NCBI GenBank assembly: GCA_016858145.1
Contig: JAEHOE010000225.1
Location: 1-64,000 of the forward strand
DNA from: Edaphochlamys debaryana
Lineage: Eukaryota > Chlorophyta > Chlorophyceae > Chlamydomonadales
Direction: 5' to 3'
DNA: 64,000 nt
The position numbers were made by a program, and so were the translations under genes. Under the pieces are notes generated by a model, which made no database searches, was not told where the DNA came from, and worked only from the letters and a program-made list of their open reading frames with translations. Of this stretch, positions 40,995 through 54,200 are shown in pieces (the first letter of the stretch is position 1; every line of letters starts with the position of its first letter).

Positions 40995-43900
40995 ATGTGG
41001 CTCTGCGGCCTCCCGCGCTTGCGGAAGAAGTCGCGTTACCAAGGTGAGGACAAGCCAAAACCTTGAGAGCTCAAACTCTTGCTGGTGGCACACGCGCAAC
41101 GCGCAAGTCTTGTCGCAATCCTACCCGTCCGCAGCCGATGGCAGCCAACCCAATACCGCCGCACTCAAGAACCTTTGTCAAGAGGAGAGCGCCCTGCAGC
41201 GTGGCTCGGGCGCTGAACCCTCTAGCATCCCTGCCGTCGATGGCGTTCTGGATGCCCTGCCCTTCCCGGTAACGCTGGTGGACGCAGCCGCATCTCAACA
41301 TCATCCGGTGCTGCAACAAAATGACGCCAGTCGAAGGTACGAGACAAAGCAGTTGGGACGAGCGGCCTGACGCCCAGGACGGGGCCCACGACCGTGGCCT
41401 CAAGCTCACACCCGCGTGCTCTTCCCACGTGCGTACAGATTTTGGGGCGACGCGCCCCTGCAGACGTCACCGCTCGAGCACCTCTTCAAGCAAGGGACTG
41501 ATACTACCCTCCAGGCGGTGCTGGAGGTACTGGAGGCAGAGGGCCAGTGGCGAGGTGCGGCGACTGCATTTCGGGCCTGGGTGCAAGCTCCGGAGGATTG
41601 CATGAACCACGTCTGAGCGCAATACCCTCGCCACAACCCCTAGGTCTGCTGCGAGTGGCAGGCCCTGTGACGCTGCCGGCAGGGGAGACCGGGCTGCCAG
41701 CTTCTGGGGCTGTGCTGCGGCCTCCAGACTTGGCGGCAGCCCCGCCTTTCTATTCTTCCCCGCCGGCATCACCCTTTGCCACCGTCCAAGCCATCCAGCA
41801 GGCTGAGGCCTTCCCGCTCATGCCTGTCCCCGCGAGCAGCCTCCGCCGTCGCCCACCACCCTTCCTCGACAGCGACCCCAGCCGCCCCGACTTGCTCCCT
41901 CTCCTCTCCGCCCCTCTGCCCCTGCCGCCACTACCGCCTTTTCGCCCCTGCCGCGCCCACGGCAGCTCACCGGACCCGGCTGGGCCCCTCATGGGCCTGG
42001 GCTTGGGCTGCAGGGCCGACGGCCGCTACAGCTCTACCGGGCCCAGCGGCTCCGACGCGGCCGCTGCCTGGAGCCGCGCAATGACCCCCGAGTCAAGCGC
42101 CTGCACCCCCATCACCACCGACACGCGGCTCACGGACCCCGCCTCCTCGGCGCCCTGGCATAAGCTGGACTGGCCGGCCCCTGCGCTGGCCTCCTCCAGC
42201 ATGGGCACCACCGGCATGACCCTGCCCGCCTCGGAGGATCGCTGCCTCACCACGGGCCAGCTCAGCATCGGGGCGCCGCCGTCGCTGCCCCTGGGCGGGC
42301 GGGCGCGGGCCCACGCTAGTAGCCTGGGCGGCGCATCCACCGGGCCCGTCTGCGACGGCGCCGAGACGGCCCCGGGGTCGGCTTACAACAGCAGCGCCTC
42401 GCTCCGCAGGCCCTGGAGCACGGCCGCGTTCCGTCGAGCGAGCTGCGGGCCATCCCTGGACGCTCTGCAGCAGCAGCGAGAGCGGCAGCAGCTAGCCATG
42501 CTGGAGGGCCTGAGGTCGAGCGCTTGGGCCACGATCCTGCACGATGCCAGGTCGCCCAAGAGCACGTGCCAGGGCAGCGCGGACGGCTCGGGCACGGCCG
42601 ATAGCCTGCTGCGGAAGGACAGCGAACGCACGCAGGACTGCATCGCGGCGCCGGCTTCGTCCCTGGGCTCTTCGGGGCTGTTTGGGCACCGCATCTGCGG
42701 ATCCGCCGCCAGGTCGACTGCAGCGGTGGCCCGCGGCATGTTGCGCGGTCCCAGCCAGCGGCACGCGTCCGAGGGGCTGAGCCGGACCGTGGAGGAGGGC
42801 CCCGAGGGGGGGGCGGTGGGGCTGCACGCTGCGGAGTCTATTGAGGCGGGCACCAGCCCCTCGGGCCAGGCGGGGGCCATGCTGCGGCTTATCGGCATGG
42901 TAAGCTAGCGCGGGCGGGAGAAGGGCTCATCAAGGGTTTGTGGAGAAGCCCGCAGCTTGTGCCTAGAAGGGCTTGCTGACGGCGCGGCGTTGACGAACCG
43001 TTGGGGTTGTAAACGTGGTCTGCAGAATCTCATTCATGCCATCCAAAGTCGCATTTATGCCATCCGTGCTTCTCCTCCTGCCCATTCAGGCCATGGCCAC
43101 GGCGGGGGCGCGTCCGCCGCCAACTTCGCCCCTCTCCTCCTCGCCGCCGTGCGACCTCGCGGCTGCGCTGCGCGCCGCGGCACTGCCTGGCTCCTGCAGC
43201 CGCCCCGCAGCGCAGCATTGTCCGGGCGGGCAGGCCGCAGGGTCCCCGCGGGGAATGTCCGGCCCGAGCCCGCTGCTGGCACCGCTGGGCGGCGTCCTGG
43301 TAGAGGCTCCAGACACAGCGCACTTGCACCCGTCCTTTTGGCGCGGCAGCGAGCCCCCAGCCCTGCCCTCGCAGACCCGCAGGAGCGCATCCTCCACCGC
43401 TCCGCTCGCTGCCATGGGCCCCTCCGTCCCGCCCCCCGCCGCCGCCTCCACCCTGCACCTCGCCACACCTCCCTTCCAGAGCTCCGCCGCCGCTCCCGCC
43501 CCAGACCTCGCCGCGCCTGCTCCCTCTAGTGACGACGGCACGGTTCCCCTGGGCGTCGCCCCTAAGGCCAGCTCCACGGGCTTCGTTGACGTGCCCTCCG
43601 GCGCCCCGGGCACCGCCTCGGAGCGTCGTGTGTCCATCGCCTCTCTGCTCCATAGCACGATGGGCGCGCGGGGCAGCACGAGCAGCTTCGTGACCATAGG
43701 GCCGGCCTGCGGGGCTGCAGCCGACGCGGCGGCCTCCCGCCACGCGCAGGCCTCCAGGCAGGGGGCCCGGGAGCTGCCGCTGGAGGCCTCGCTGCTGCTC
43801 TCCAGCCTCACGCTCATGGAGGCCCCCGGGCCCCCGAGCTGCGGCAGCAACGGCACAGCGAGCAGCCCAACGCTGCTGGCGCCGTCGGTTGCGCCGGTCG

Positions 43901-45682
43901 TCGGGCCTGTGCAGCGCGGGCGGGGTGCACCCGTGGCCGGAGGCAGCCACCGCCTGCAGGAGCAGGAGCCGGAGCCTCAGGGCCATGTCGCGATGGGCGG
44001 GCAGCTTCCAGCCATCTTGCTCGAGCCTCGAGGCGCGGAGCCGAGCAGGTCACGGGATGCCCGGGCAGGGGCCGCGCTCCCTGGCCACGCGGTCAACAGC
44101 GGTCCGCAGCCCGGTCCCACCTGCCTGTGGCACGAGGTGTGGCTGCGGAGGTTCGTGCACCCCCAGCTCCAACACCCCGTGATCCTCATCGTTCAGGTGA
44201 GCTGAGTCCCAACTAGAGGCGCCGCCCAAAGCGATGGGCTACGGCCCCCATAACCTGTGCCCTAGAAGGCGATGACCTTAGGCACCTGGCCCCCGCCTGC
44301 CCCGCCTGCAGAATGACGTGTCCTCCCGCATCTGGGCCGAGCGGCAGCTGGCACGCGTGGTGAGCCGGGGTTTACTGGGGTGGCCTTCTGTGGCTAAGTG
44401 GTGCCTTGCCGCGGCAGCATCCCTGAGCAACAAGCCCGTTGCTTTCGCTCCGCAGGTGGCGGCTGAGCACACGCTGCTCGAGGGCATCTTCCCGCATCAC
44501 GTCATCCAGCACATCGCCACAGCCGCAGCGGAGGCGGCGGAGGACAGCGCAGAGGGTCACGCGCTGGGGCCAGCGGGGCAGGGCCCTGCAGCGGGCCCGG
44601 TGGACCCTCACCTTCCCGCCATCCGCGGCGACACGTTCCTGCATCTGGCCACATCGCACAAGGCTCTTACGGTGCTCTTCTGCGACATCCAGGTGGGCTA
44701 GTGCACCACCGGGCGTGCCTCGCTAGCAAGCCGTCAGGAAGGACATAGGGCCCCTTGTACATGTCTGTTGTAGTTTCTCCCGATTGAGCTGCTTCCACCC
44801 GCTACCTACCCCCTTGTGCTAGGGCTTCACGCCCATGTGCAAGGAGGTCCCTCCGATGGCGGTTATGGCGTTCCTCAACGACCTCTTCACGCGCCTGGAT
44901 GGGCTCCTCGGCCAGTACGGCGTGTATAAGGTACGGCGCATGTGCAATGCTGGTGTGTCGTACTAGTCGTACTGCGTGAGGCTGTCGGGAAAGCGTGGCT
45001 TAACGCTGATGCTATCCCTACCGCAGGTGGAGACCATCGGTGACTGCTACGTGGCTGCTGGCGGGCTGATGAAGGAGGACGAGCAGACGGGGGCCGTGAC
45101 GGTGCGGTCGGACGACGTCGACCCTCAGCACGCGCACCGCACCGTGCAGTTTGCAAAGGTGGGGTCGGCGAACTGGAGTGCGGAGTGGGGGCGGCGAACT
45201 GGAGTGCGGAATGCGTACCTTGAGGGGTACTGTGGGGCCATGCCCTTACGACTCCTATGGACCCCGCCCCCTCAGGCCCTGCTGCGCGCTGCGGCTGGCG
45301 TCACCCTGCCCACCACGGGCCAGCCGGTGCGCCTCCGCGTGGGCATCCACAGCGGCCCCGCCATGAGCGGCGTGGTGGGCACCCGCATGCCCCGCTTCTG
45401 CCTCTTCGGCGACACCATGAACACGGCATCCCGCATGGTGAGGCCAGCACTATCTACTGCCATGTCGATCTCTTGAAGCCTTGCATGTTTGCACTCCTGG
45501 CTTCCAGAGCCTGACCTCCCTCTTCCCCTTCTCCGCAGGAGAGCACGGGCGAGCCCGGGGCCATCCACGTGAGCGAGGCCACCCGGGACCTGGTGCCCGG
45601 GGAGGCGTGGCTGGCCACCGGGGGAGTGGAGGTCAAGGGCAAGGGGGTCATGGACACATTCTTATTGAGACCTTCGCATTGA
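40995..45682 (+). CDS. PAS-linked guanylate cyclase, copy A
   Basis: Exons: 40995-41043, 41135-41336, 41439-41554, 41644-42899, 43090-44196, 44312-44359, 44456-44692, 44823-44930, 45027-45158, 45275-45436 and 45539-45682, giving 1186 aa. The start MWLCGLP aligns with copies B and C. A first PAS-like region begins at [10 protein letters not shown] but is short and diverged. A long Ser/Pro/Ala linker follows, then a second PAS ending ([30 protein letters not shown], about 888-918), and a class III catalytic domain from about 927. Metal aspartates are D1003 (LFCDIQ) and D1047 (TIGD). E1043 (KVETIGD) and C1127 (RFCLFGD) are the guanine-specifying pair; N1134 and R1138 (NTASR) are the transition-state residues. 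The product should be cGMP. No membrane segment or signal peptide is seen. The C-terminus runs three codons past B and C (LLRPSH). It is the first of three tandem genes on the same strand. Confidence 0.88.
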
Positions 45683-46062
45683 AAGGTCCGTGGGCCTGGG
45701 CCCGCGCAGGAATCTGTAGCTCAGCTGACCTGTATGATGCACGGCCTGCAGTGCATTGGGGAAAGGAGTGCGGAGGAGCCAAGTTAGACACCTGCCTTTA
45801 GTAGTGGACTGTGGAGTGTGGGCCAGTGCCCACAAATGACGTCTGGCGTGCGGGGTGGCGCATGAAAAGCACAATTATTAGCATAATGCGCCATAACCGG
45901 CATGCAATCGCATTCTAGACTTCTAGTGATACCTTCTGATCTGTGTACGTACCGGTCCTTACTATGCCCATTGCAACCAGTTAGCGTTGCTCATCTACGC
46001 CATAAGGTGTTCTCAAGCCAAGTTGGCCTTGCTTCTTCCATCCACCTGCCTGCAACTGGTGC
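45683..46062. other. Spacer between cyclase A and retroelement
   Basis: Presumably the 3' UTR of cyclase A followed by lower-GC spacer. No gene, long terminal repeat or target-site duplication was recognised. The last bases carry a short duplicated phrase (CTGGTTTTGC) next to the retroelement start. Confidence 0.5.
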
Positions 46063-47783
46063 CATAGGCTGGTTTTGCCTGGTTTTGCCTTGCTGTTTTG
46101 TGTGCCTAAGCCGGGTAGTGGGTCGTGGCGTCTTGTTGCCAACCTGAAGCGCATGAACATTGCGCAGAAGGGGTACACGTGTCGGTATGAGTCGCTGCGC
46201 ACTCTGCGGCGCATGCCGGTCACGGGGTCCTGGATGGTGAAGGTGGATCTTGCGGATGCGTATTACCACATCCCGATCCGTGCGTCCGACCGGCGGTACT
46301 TCTGCTTTCGGTTCTGCGGGCGCATGTACGTGATGAATTCGCTGGCTATGGGCTGGCTGAACTCGCCGTACTACTTCACCAAAGCCATGCGTTGTGTGGT
46401 GCGTTTTTGGCGTGACCCGGTGTCGGCGGTGGGCTCGGGGCGCACACGCTTGCGCCCCCCGATGCCCCCGCATCAGTTCTTCGCCCCCTCCCACCAGCGC
46501 TCGGTGGGCAGGTACGGCACGCGGGTGCTGCCGTACCTAGATGATTTCCTGCTGCTGTTCGCTTCGCAGGAGCAGGCTCGTGCAGGGGGTGCGTGGGTGC
46601 GGGATGTGATTCAGTTCCTGGGTTTGTCTTGTCATCCAACCAAGTGTGAGTGGGAGCCTTCGCAGCGCGTGTATCACCTCAGCTTAATGGTGAACGCTGC
46701 GGACGGGCTTTTTGAGGTGCCGGCCGACAAGATGGCCAAGCTGCGGCGCCTGGCGGTGGGCCTGCGGGTGACCGCCAAGAAAAACCGGCGTCTTGTGTCT
46801 AAGCGTGATTTGGCAAAGCTGTGTGGGTTTGCCCAGAGTGTCAAGCTGGCGCTGGTGCCGGCGCCCTTGTTTCTCCGGAATTTGTACGACGACCTGTCCC
46901 AGCCCGTTGGTTGGTCGGGCAAGGTGCGGCTGTCCCGGGGCTCTCTACGGGACTTAGACTGGTGGGCAGACTTGCCCCCCACGTCCTGCTCTGCTGCCAT
47001 CCACCAGGGCGTCGCCTCTGTTGAACTCTCGGTGGATGCGTCGTCGCACTCTTGGGGTGCGGTGTGTCATGGGCGTGTTGCGCGTGGCGTGTGGGGTTTG
47101 GAGGAGCGGTCGCAGCACATCAACTGGAAGGAGCTGCGGGCCGTACGGTATGCGCTCATGTCGTTCTTGCCGTTGGTGTCTAAGCGTGTGGTTTTGGTGC
47201 ACGAGGATAACACCACCACGCAGGCGGTGCTGGGGCGGCTGTCCTCACGCTCCCCCGCCCTCCATGCGGAAATGCGGTTGTTGTGGGAGTTTCTTCAGGC
47301 CCACAGCATCGAGCTGCAAGTGGTGCGGGTGGCGAGCGCGGATAACGAGGCCGACGCCCCCTCGCGCATGGTGGAGCGCTACGATTACCGGTTGCACCGG
47401 CAGTGGTTTAACTTGTTGGAGCGGCGTTTTGGACCGCACGGGGTGGATCTGTTTGCGTCACATCTAAATACACATTTGGCGCGGTTCTTTTAGCGGTATC
47501 ATTGCCCGGGTCCGCCGGGGTGGATGCGTTGCAGCAGCTGTGGGCCGGCCTTAACGCTTATGGCTGCCCCCCGGTGGAACCCGACTTTCTCTTGGCGGTG
47601 GTGCAGAAAATTCGGGAGGAGCGCGCCAACGTCACCCTCGTCGTGCCGTATTGGCCCGCGCAGGCGTGGTGGCAACAACTCATGGAGCTGGGGACCGCGG
47701 GGCCCAGAGGCAGTGGGCCCCTCAGCGCAGCAGGATGTAACAAGAATGGCAGAATGGCAGTGCGGCCCCAGCCCCCGGTCTAA
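46063..47783 (+). mobile_element. Broken DIRS-like retroelement fragment (RT-RNase H)
   Basis: The main open frame, 46075-47493, starts inside the reverse transcriptase (LLFCVPKPGSGSWRLV). It carries motif A (KVDLADAYYHIPI), motif B (SLAMGWLNSPYYFTKAM) and the YLDD active site (VLPYLDDFLLLF). RNase H follows with its acidic residues (LSVDASSHSWGA, WKELRAV, HEDNTTTQAVL, ADNEADAPSR). The sequence GVDLFASHLNTHLARFF then hits a stop, and its continuation (PGSAGVDALQQLWAGL..) lies in another frame at 47502-47783. This RT/RH type followed by the VDLFAS/DALQQ region is typical of DIRS elements such as Chlamydomonas TOC3 and Volvox Kangaroo. No gag, tyrosine recombinase, methyltransferase or terminal repeat is visible. 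It is a 5'- and 3'-truncated, frameshifted remnant between cyclases A and B. Confidence 0.85.
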
Positions 47784-48264
47784 AGCCCAGTACGCTGCTC
47801 GGGCACGCGCTCAGCTCTCGACCGGAGTTCGTTCATGTTTCGCGCCATCGCCCATCCGCGTGGCAGAGGCGGGTCGCGCGCCCTCTCTCACGGTCATGTT
47901 TACTGTGCATCTTCTACTCGTGCCTGTGCTGTGCCGGTATAAAAGTCGGAAAAAGGCGAGCCGGCGTGGTGCACTGAGAAGTCCGTACGGCTGTGAATTG
48001 GCATTACTGGGTCAGCCTCGACTTGCGAATGCTCGCTTGCGGACGGAATTAGATTCTATTACACTACACCCGTAAGCGATACAGTAGGCTACCATACCAG
48101 CAATCCGGGGAAGCTCGTTACTTTGCGTCCCCCGAGACAGTCATTTTGCGCAGTGCCCCAGCCGCGCGCGAAACCAGACGTGGGCTGCGCCGAGCCAATG
48201 GCCAGCTGCTAGCTCCTTGCTTACTGCCCGCGAGGAGCAGCAGGCCTGGTTCGCTTCACTCGAG
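47784..48264. other. Cyclase B upstream region
   Basis: No gene is recognised. The segment follows the retroelement remnant and should contain the cyclase B promoter. The frame entering the cyclase start is open upstream to at least 48145 but lacks an ATG there. Confidence 0.5.
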
Positions 48265-51200
48265 ATGTGGCTTTGTGGGCTGCCCCTTGACAAGCTCCTG
48301 CCATCGAGAATCAGACGACGTAAGTTCGCGTTTGAAGGAGCCGAACCTCGGCCGAGCCGAGGACCAAGCCGGCGGAGATACGATGCTGAGCGCACTGGCT
48401 TGTTTTTACTACAGGGCAAGGGCCTTTGCACAAGGAAGATGATCTGTCCGTGATAGTCACTGCCAACAACAAGTGTGCGGACCGCGGGCAAGAAGCACCA
48501 TGCGCCGCAGCACCAGCAGCGGCACAGTCGGCTGCGGCGCTACTTGCGGTCCTCGATCACCTACCTTTCCCAGTGTAAGCACCTGACGTGTGTCCAGTGT
48601 TGGCTTTGCGTGGCACGCCGGTCTGACTCTGCCCAACTGCTAAAACCCGCCCGCCATCCTCCGCCGGCTGCACTGTCCCCCTGCACCACAGAACCCTCAT
48701 CCTCGCGGAGGACACCTCCACGGTCCTCATGCAGAACCCCGCCAGCGTCGAGGAGCACGGGCGGCTGGTGGGGCTCGCCGGCGGGGGCCCGGGCTTCCTG
48801 CATGACCATGTCTTCGTGATGGCAGACGAGGCGACACGCCAGGAGGCCCAGGACGCGCTTGCAGCGCTGGCCAGCTGGAGGGGTAAGCGCTGAAGGGGGG
48901 AGGGGCGGAGTGATGTTTGGGAAAAGCTGCGGTCTTGGGCCCACGGCAGCAGCAAGGGCTTGCAGCCTTGCACCCAGTCCAGGCCCTTCAAAGTTAGCCG
49001 CAGCCGCAGTCGACCCCCGCCCCCACCGTGCTCTAACCGGCCCGACTCATCCCCTCCTCTCGCAGGCCTCCTGCGCGTGCCACCGCCGCGCGTGCTGACC
49101 TCCGGCAACGCGCTGGCCGAGGCTCGAGAAACCGCACAAAGCTGCCCTGGACAGCCAGATCAGGTGGGCATCAGTGCTCACGGCGGCAGAGCATGAACAC
49201 CAATAATCTCCCGTATTGTTTGCATCCACGGCCCTGACCCTGCACCACGTCCTCCTGCAATCTCTCCCCGGCAGGAGTTCACCATCAGTCTATCATCCGG
49301 CGGGCGGGCCTCCGGGATGGCGTCGCCGCCAAGCAGCCGCCCGGTCCCAGTCTCCACGCCGCTGGCAGGCGCAGAGGCGGCAGCGCTCTGCTCCAGCCAG
49401 GTGCCCCACTCCACGCAGCTGGTCAGCAACGGCACGCTTCCCTGCTTGAGCACGCACGCCGGCCCGGCCCACTCGCCCTTCTTCTCGCGGCGCGGCCCCC
49501 CGCTCTCACACGACCCCTCTGGAGGCTTGGCGAGCTGCGTAGACGGCGCTTACGCACGCTCCTCCTGCACCGTCACCACCCAGCGCACCAGCGGCGTCTG
49601 CACCATCGCCGCCACGGAGCCCCTGCCCAGCCGCTCCTCAACGGACGCCCTGATCCGCCTCGAGATGCGGGACGGCGACGACTCGAGCCGCATCAGCGCG
49701 ACGCCGGAGCCCAGCGGCGCCGGGCAGCGGCGGCGCTACAGCGGCGCCACGCCGCCGCCGCCGCAGGCCGCCGCCAGCGGCGGCGGCTGCAGCGGCAGGT
49801 GTGGCAGCGTGGACAGCCTGCCGCGATCGCAGCTCGCTTCCGCGCTCGGCTCGGGCGGCGGTGGAGAAGAGGGGCTGGAGGTGAGCGGCGACAGCCGCAG
49901 GTGCGCGGGCGCCGGCAGCGGCCGGGTCATGGCGGGGTCGCCGGGGCCGGGGCACCTGCGTGGTGGGCAGGGCTCCGTCCACAGCAGCTTCACAACCCCG
50001 CGCGGCAGCGCGATGGGCGCGCGGAGCAGCGTCGGTGGCATCATGTACGACACGGGTGACCCTTCGTCGCCGTACCACTTGCCGCGGCACCCCTCCCGCG
50101 CCGACAGCCGCCGCGGCGCCGCCAGGGCGGCTGCGGACGGCGCCCCCAGCGGCGCCGTCTCCACGGCGCGCTCCCACTCGCAGGCCCACGCCTCCCGCTC
50201 CCACCCCGCCGAGCAGCAGCGCCAGCTGCTCAGCGGCCTCCAGACCAGCGCCTGGTCCACCCTGATGCGAGGCCCCTCGGGAACTCCCACCTCCCCGCAC
50301 GGCGCGTTCGGGCGGGGGCGCAGCTTCAGGAACATGCCCGTCGGCCCCCCGGCCAGCTCCTCACCAGACGGCCGCGCGTGCCCCAGCGGCGGCGGCTCGG
50401 CAAGCGGCGCCGCTGACGTCATCCCCAGCGCCACGATTGCCCCCGACCAGGACCTGTCCATGACCCCCAGGTCCCATGCGCAGCCCGCGGCTGCAGGGCT
50501 CATGACCCTTGCGCCCTGTGACTCGGTCGACTCCTACGCGCTGCCGCCCTCGCCGATCGGCGCCGCCGCCGCGTCCCAGAGCCCCGGCGGTGGCAGCCGC
50601 CAGCACAGCAATGCCGCCGTCAACGCGCTCGCAGGCTGGGCGCCGCCGTCAAGCCTGGGCCGGCCCAGCGACCCGCTGGCTGTGCTGTCGCCCACGTCCT
50701 CCAACACCGCCGCGTCGCTCCGAGGCATTGACTCGGTGATCGCGGACTCACACAACAGCCTGCGCTGCGTGGCGGGCGGGCTGGCGGTGCCCTTGAGCCA
50801 CTCGTTCGGCACCAACCCCGGCAGCGGCGGAGGCGCCGCGGGCTCGGCCATGTCGGCAGCGGGCAGCGGCGGCGCCATGACGCGGCTGCTGGGCATCACA
50901 CTGGTGGGTAGATAGCGCCTAGGCTGCGAGCTGCTGGCTGTCCTGAGGCCCTGTTAGCCCTGCTTCCTCTCTCTGGCCGCCACCGCGTCGCGCTCTCTAC
51001 GAAACCCTCTCGCCCCTTCTTACGCCCTACTTACTCCCCTGACCTTTCCCGAACCCGCCTCGCCCTCTGCAGGCCACCGTGGCTTCGCGGCGGCGCGCTT
51101 CCTCCGTCATCCCCAGCCCCCTGGAGCCCATGCTGCGCTACGGCGGCGGCGGCGGCGGCGGCGGCGGCCCAGACCTGACCTGCCGCGTCTCGCCCCCATG

Positions 51201-54200
51201 GAATCGCCGCCCCTCGCTGCCCCCGATGAACGGAGCCGCCGTCGCCTCTGCGCCGCTCGAGCACTCGGGCATCGAAACTGGCGGCGAGGGCGCCGGCCGC
51301 GCCTCGCCGGCCATCGTCGACGTGCAGCCTCCGCAGCAGCTGGGCACCCCCACGCGGCCCATTCTTGCCCGCTCCTCGGCTGCTGCTGCTTCCGTGCTGC
51401 CCTCCATAGGCAATGTCGTGTACGACAAGCGCAGCCACGCACGCCCGCTGCACGGCAGCGCTGCGGCCGATGCGCAGCTGCTGAGCTCGGGTGCCTCCAG
51501 TCGGCCGCCCTCGAACCTGTTCCTCTGCCTGCCCGAGGGCACGCCCTACAACTCCACTGAGGAAGAGGAGGAGGAGGAGGAGGAGCGTGGCGGGAGGGAT
51601 AATCGCTCGCTCCCAAGCGGAAGCGTGTCAACTCAGGTCGCTGCAAGCATGGCCTTGCAGCCTGCAGAGTCACAATTTCTGCTGCAGTCCATGGGCGAGG
51701 CCGTAAACTTCCCGTCCTCTCAGCAGACCGCAGCCGCTAGCTTCGCCTCCAGTCCCAAGGCCGCCGCGCAAGAGGCGATGGAGGAGCCCAGCCTTGGAGC
51801 CATGTACCGCCCGCCTGCCTCTGCGCAGACGAGTGACGATGGCGAGGCGGTTTCGCCCTTCTGCACCCCCCCTACGTTCGCAAGGATGCCCCGTGAGCAC
51901 GGCCGCCGCTCGGCCGCCGCTCAGCTCAAGGTCGACCTGGCCCTGCTCCACCTCCCACCGTCCCCAGCCAGCATGCTGGGTACGGGCGCGGGGCCCGCAG
52001 GGCCCAGCAAGGCCGGCGCGTCGGCCCGCCGGTCACCCTCTGGTGCCTTTGGCGGCGGCCGCATGGGCGGCGGCGGCGACCAGACTGACGCCGGCTCCGC
52101 GGCGCCCTTCCTCGGCATGGCGCCAGGCTCGGCTCGCTCCAACGCGGCCCCTTCCGTCGGCCCCATGCCCGACCTGCTGAGCAGCATCACGCTCTACTCG
52201 GAGCACGGCCGGCCACGGCGGGACTCGTGGCAGATGATGACGGGGTCGTGTGGACCGGGGGACGAGCTCCCGGCCGTCCACTCCCACGGTCCGCACGAGG
52301 CTTCCCAGGCGAACCTGCTCGACACGGCCACCACGCTTCCCTCCCTGGCGCTGCTGCCCCGGCACACGGGCCTCAGCGCGGCGACCAGCACCACCCCCAC
52401 AGCTAGCTCGCCCCCGTCCGGGGCCGCGGCTGCGGCCAGGGGCGGCGGCTGGCGGCACGACGGGCGCGGGTCGGCCACCGAAGGGCCCGGTCCGGCATCC
52501 TTGGCCGCCTTCATTGGGGACTCTCCCGCCAGTGGCGCAGAGCTGAGGCGAGACGGCGTGGCTTCCCTCACCCTCTCAGCCCCACCCCTCGCTGCGCTTC
52601 AGCTTCTGTCTGCGCAAGCGCCAGGGCCCGTGCCACTGGGCACAGCCGCGGCTGCAGCGCAGGTCCAAGCGCCCACGTTTGACCCGCTGCCTCGGCTTCC
52701 GCTCTGGCCGCCGTTGGGGGCTTCGCTGCCAGTGCACCCCCTGGCAGCATCTGCCTTTCGCTCAAGCCCCGTGGGACAGCCGCACCCCGCAGCACCCTGC
52801 ACCGCGCACTTGCTGGGGCCGGTCGCGTCAGGCCTTCTGGCAGCCGCCGCCGCTCGACGCGCCTCGCACGACACACGCTCAAGGACCTTCACACGCTGCA
52901 ACGGCTCGTCAACCGGAATGGCCGTGTGTCCGCCCGCCGCCAGTGCCGTGCCTTCGGGCGTGGGCGGCGTTGGCGGCGTTGTGGCTGCGGGCTGCGCGTT
53001 TGAGCGGGTCATCGAGGACAGCACATTTTGCGACCAGCCACATGAGCACGTCAGGCCCGAGCCGCAGTGGCATGAGGTGTCTCTGACGCGCTTCGTACAC
53101 CCCGAGCTGGGCAAGAGCGTGATCCTGGTGGTGCAGGTGGGTGCGCGTTTACTGCGGAAGGGTTATGAGCGGGAGCCAAAGGGGTACTGAGAAGATCCTC
53201 AGGGCCGTTAGCGCTTGCGTGCAATTGCTTGACCCTCGCTTGGCTCACACCTGCCTGGCCCTCGCCTGCCCCGCCTGCAGAACGACGTGTCCTCCCGCAT
53301 CTGGGCCGAGCGGCAGCTGGCACGCGTGGTGAGCCGGGGTTTACTGGGGTGGCCTTCTGTGGCTAAGTGGTGCCTTGCCGCGGCAGCATCCCTGAGCGAC
53401 AAGCCCGTTTCCGCCGCTCCGCAGGTGGAGGCTGAGCACACGCTGCTCGAGGGCATCTTCCCGCATCACGTCATCCAGCACATCGCCACAGCCTCGGCAG
53501 AGGCGGCGGAGGACAGCGCGGAGGGTCACGCGCTGGGGCCAGCGGGGCAGGGCCCTGCAGCGGGCCCAGTGGACCCTCACCTTCCCGCCATCCGTGGCGA
53601 CACGTTCCTGCATCTGGCCACCTCTCACAAGGCCCTTACGGTGCTCTTCTGCGACATCCAGGTGGGCTGGTGCACCACCGGACGTGCCTCGCCAGCAAGC
53701 CGTCAGGACGAACGCAGGGCTTCCTTGTGTGAGCCTGTCATACCATCACCGAATGAGCCGCTCCCACCCGCTAATCACCCCCATGTTGTAGGGCTTCACG
53801 CCCATGTGCAAGGAGGTCCCTCCAATGGCGGTCATGGCGTTCCTGAACGACCTCTTCACGCGCCTGGATGGGCTCCTCGGCCGGTACGGCGTGTACAAGG
53901 TACGGTGCATGTGCAATGCTGGTGTGTTGTACTATACATTCGTACTGCGTGAGGCCGTCGGGAAAGCGTGGCTTGACGCTCAGGCTATCCCTATTGCAGG
54001 TGGAGACCATCGGCGACTGCTACGTGGCGGCTGGCGGGCTGATGAAGGAGGACGAGCAGACGGGGGCCGTGACGGTGCGGTCGGACGACGTCGACCCTCA
54101 GCACGCGTACCGCACCGTGCAGTTTGCAAAGGTGGGGCCAAGACGCGTACAGCAAAGTCAGGTGGAGTGCGTACTGTGGGCCCATGCCTTGCCTTAACGA

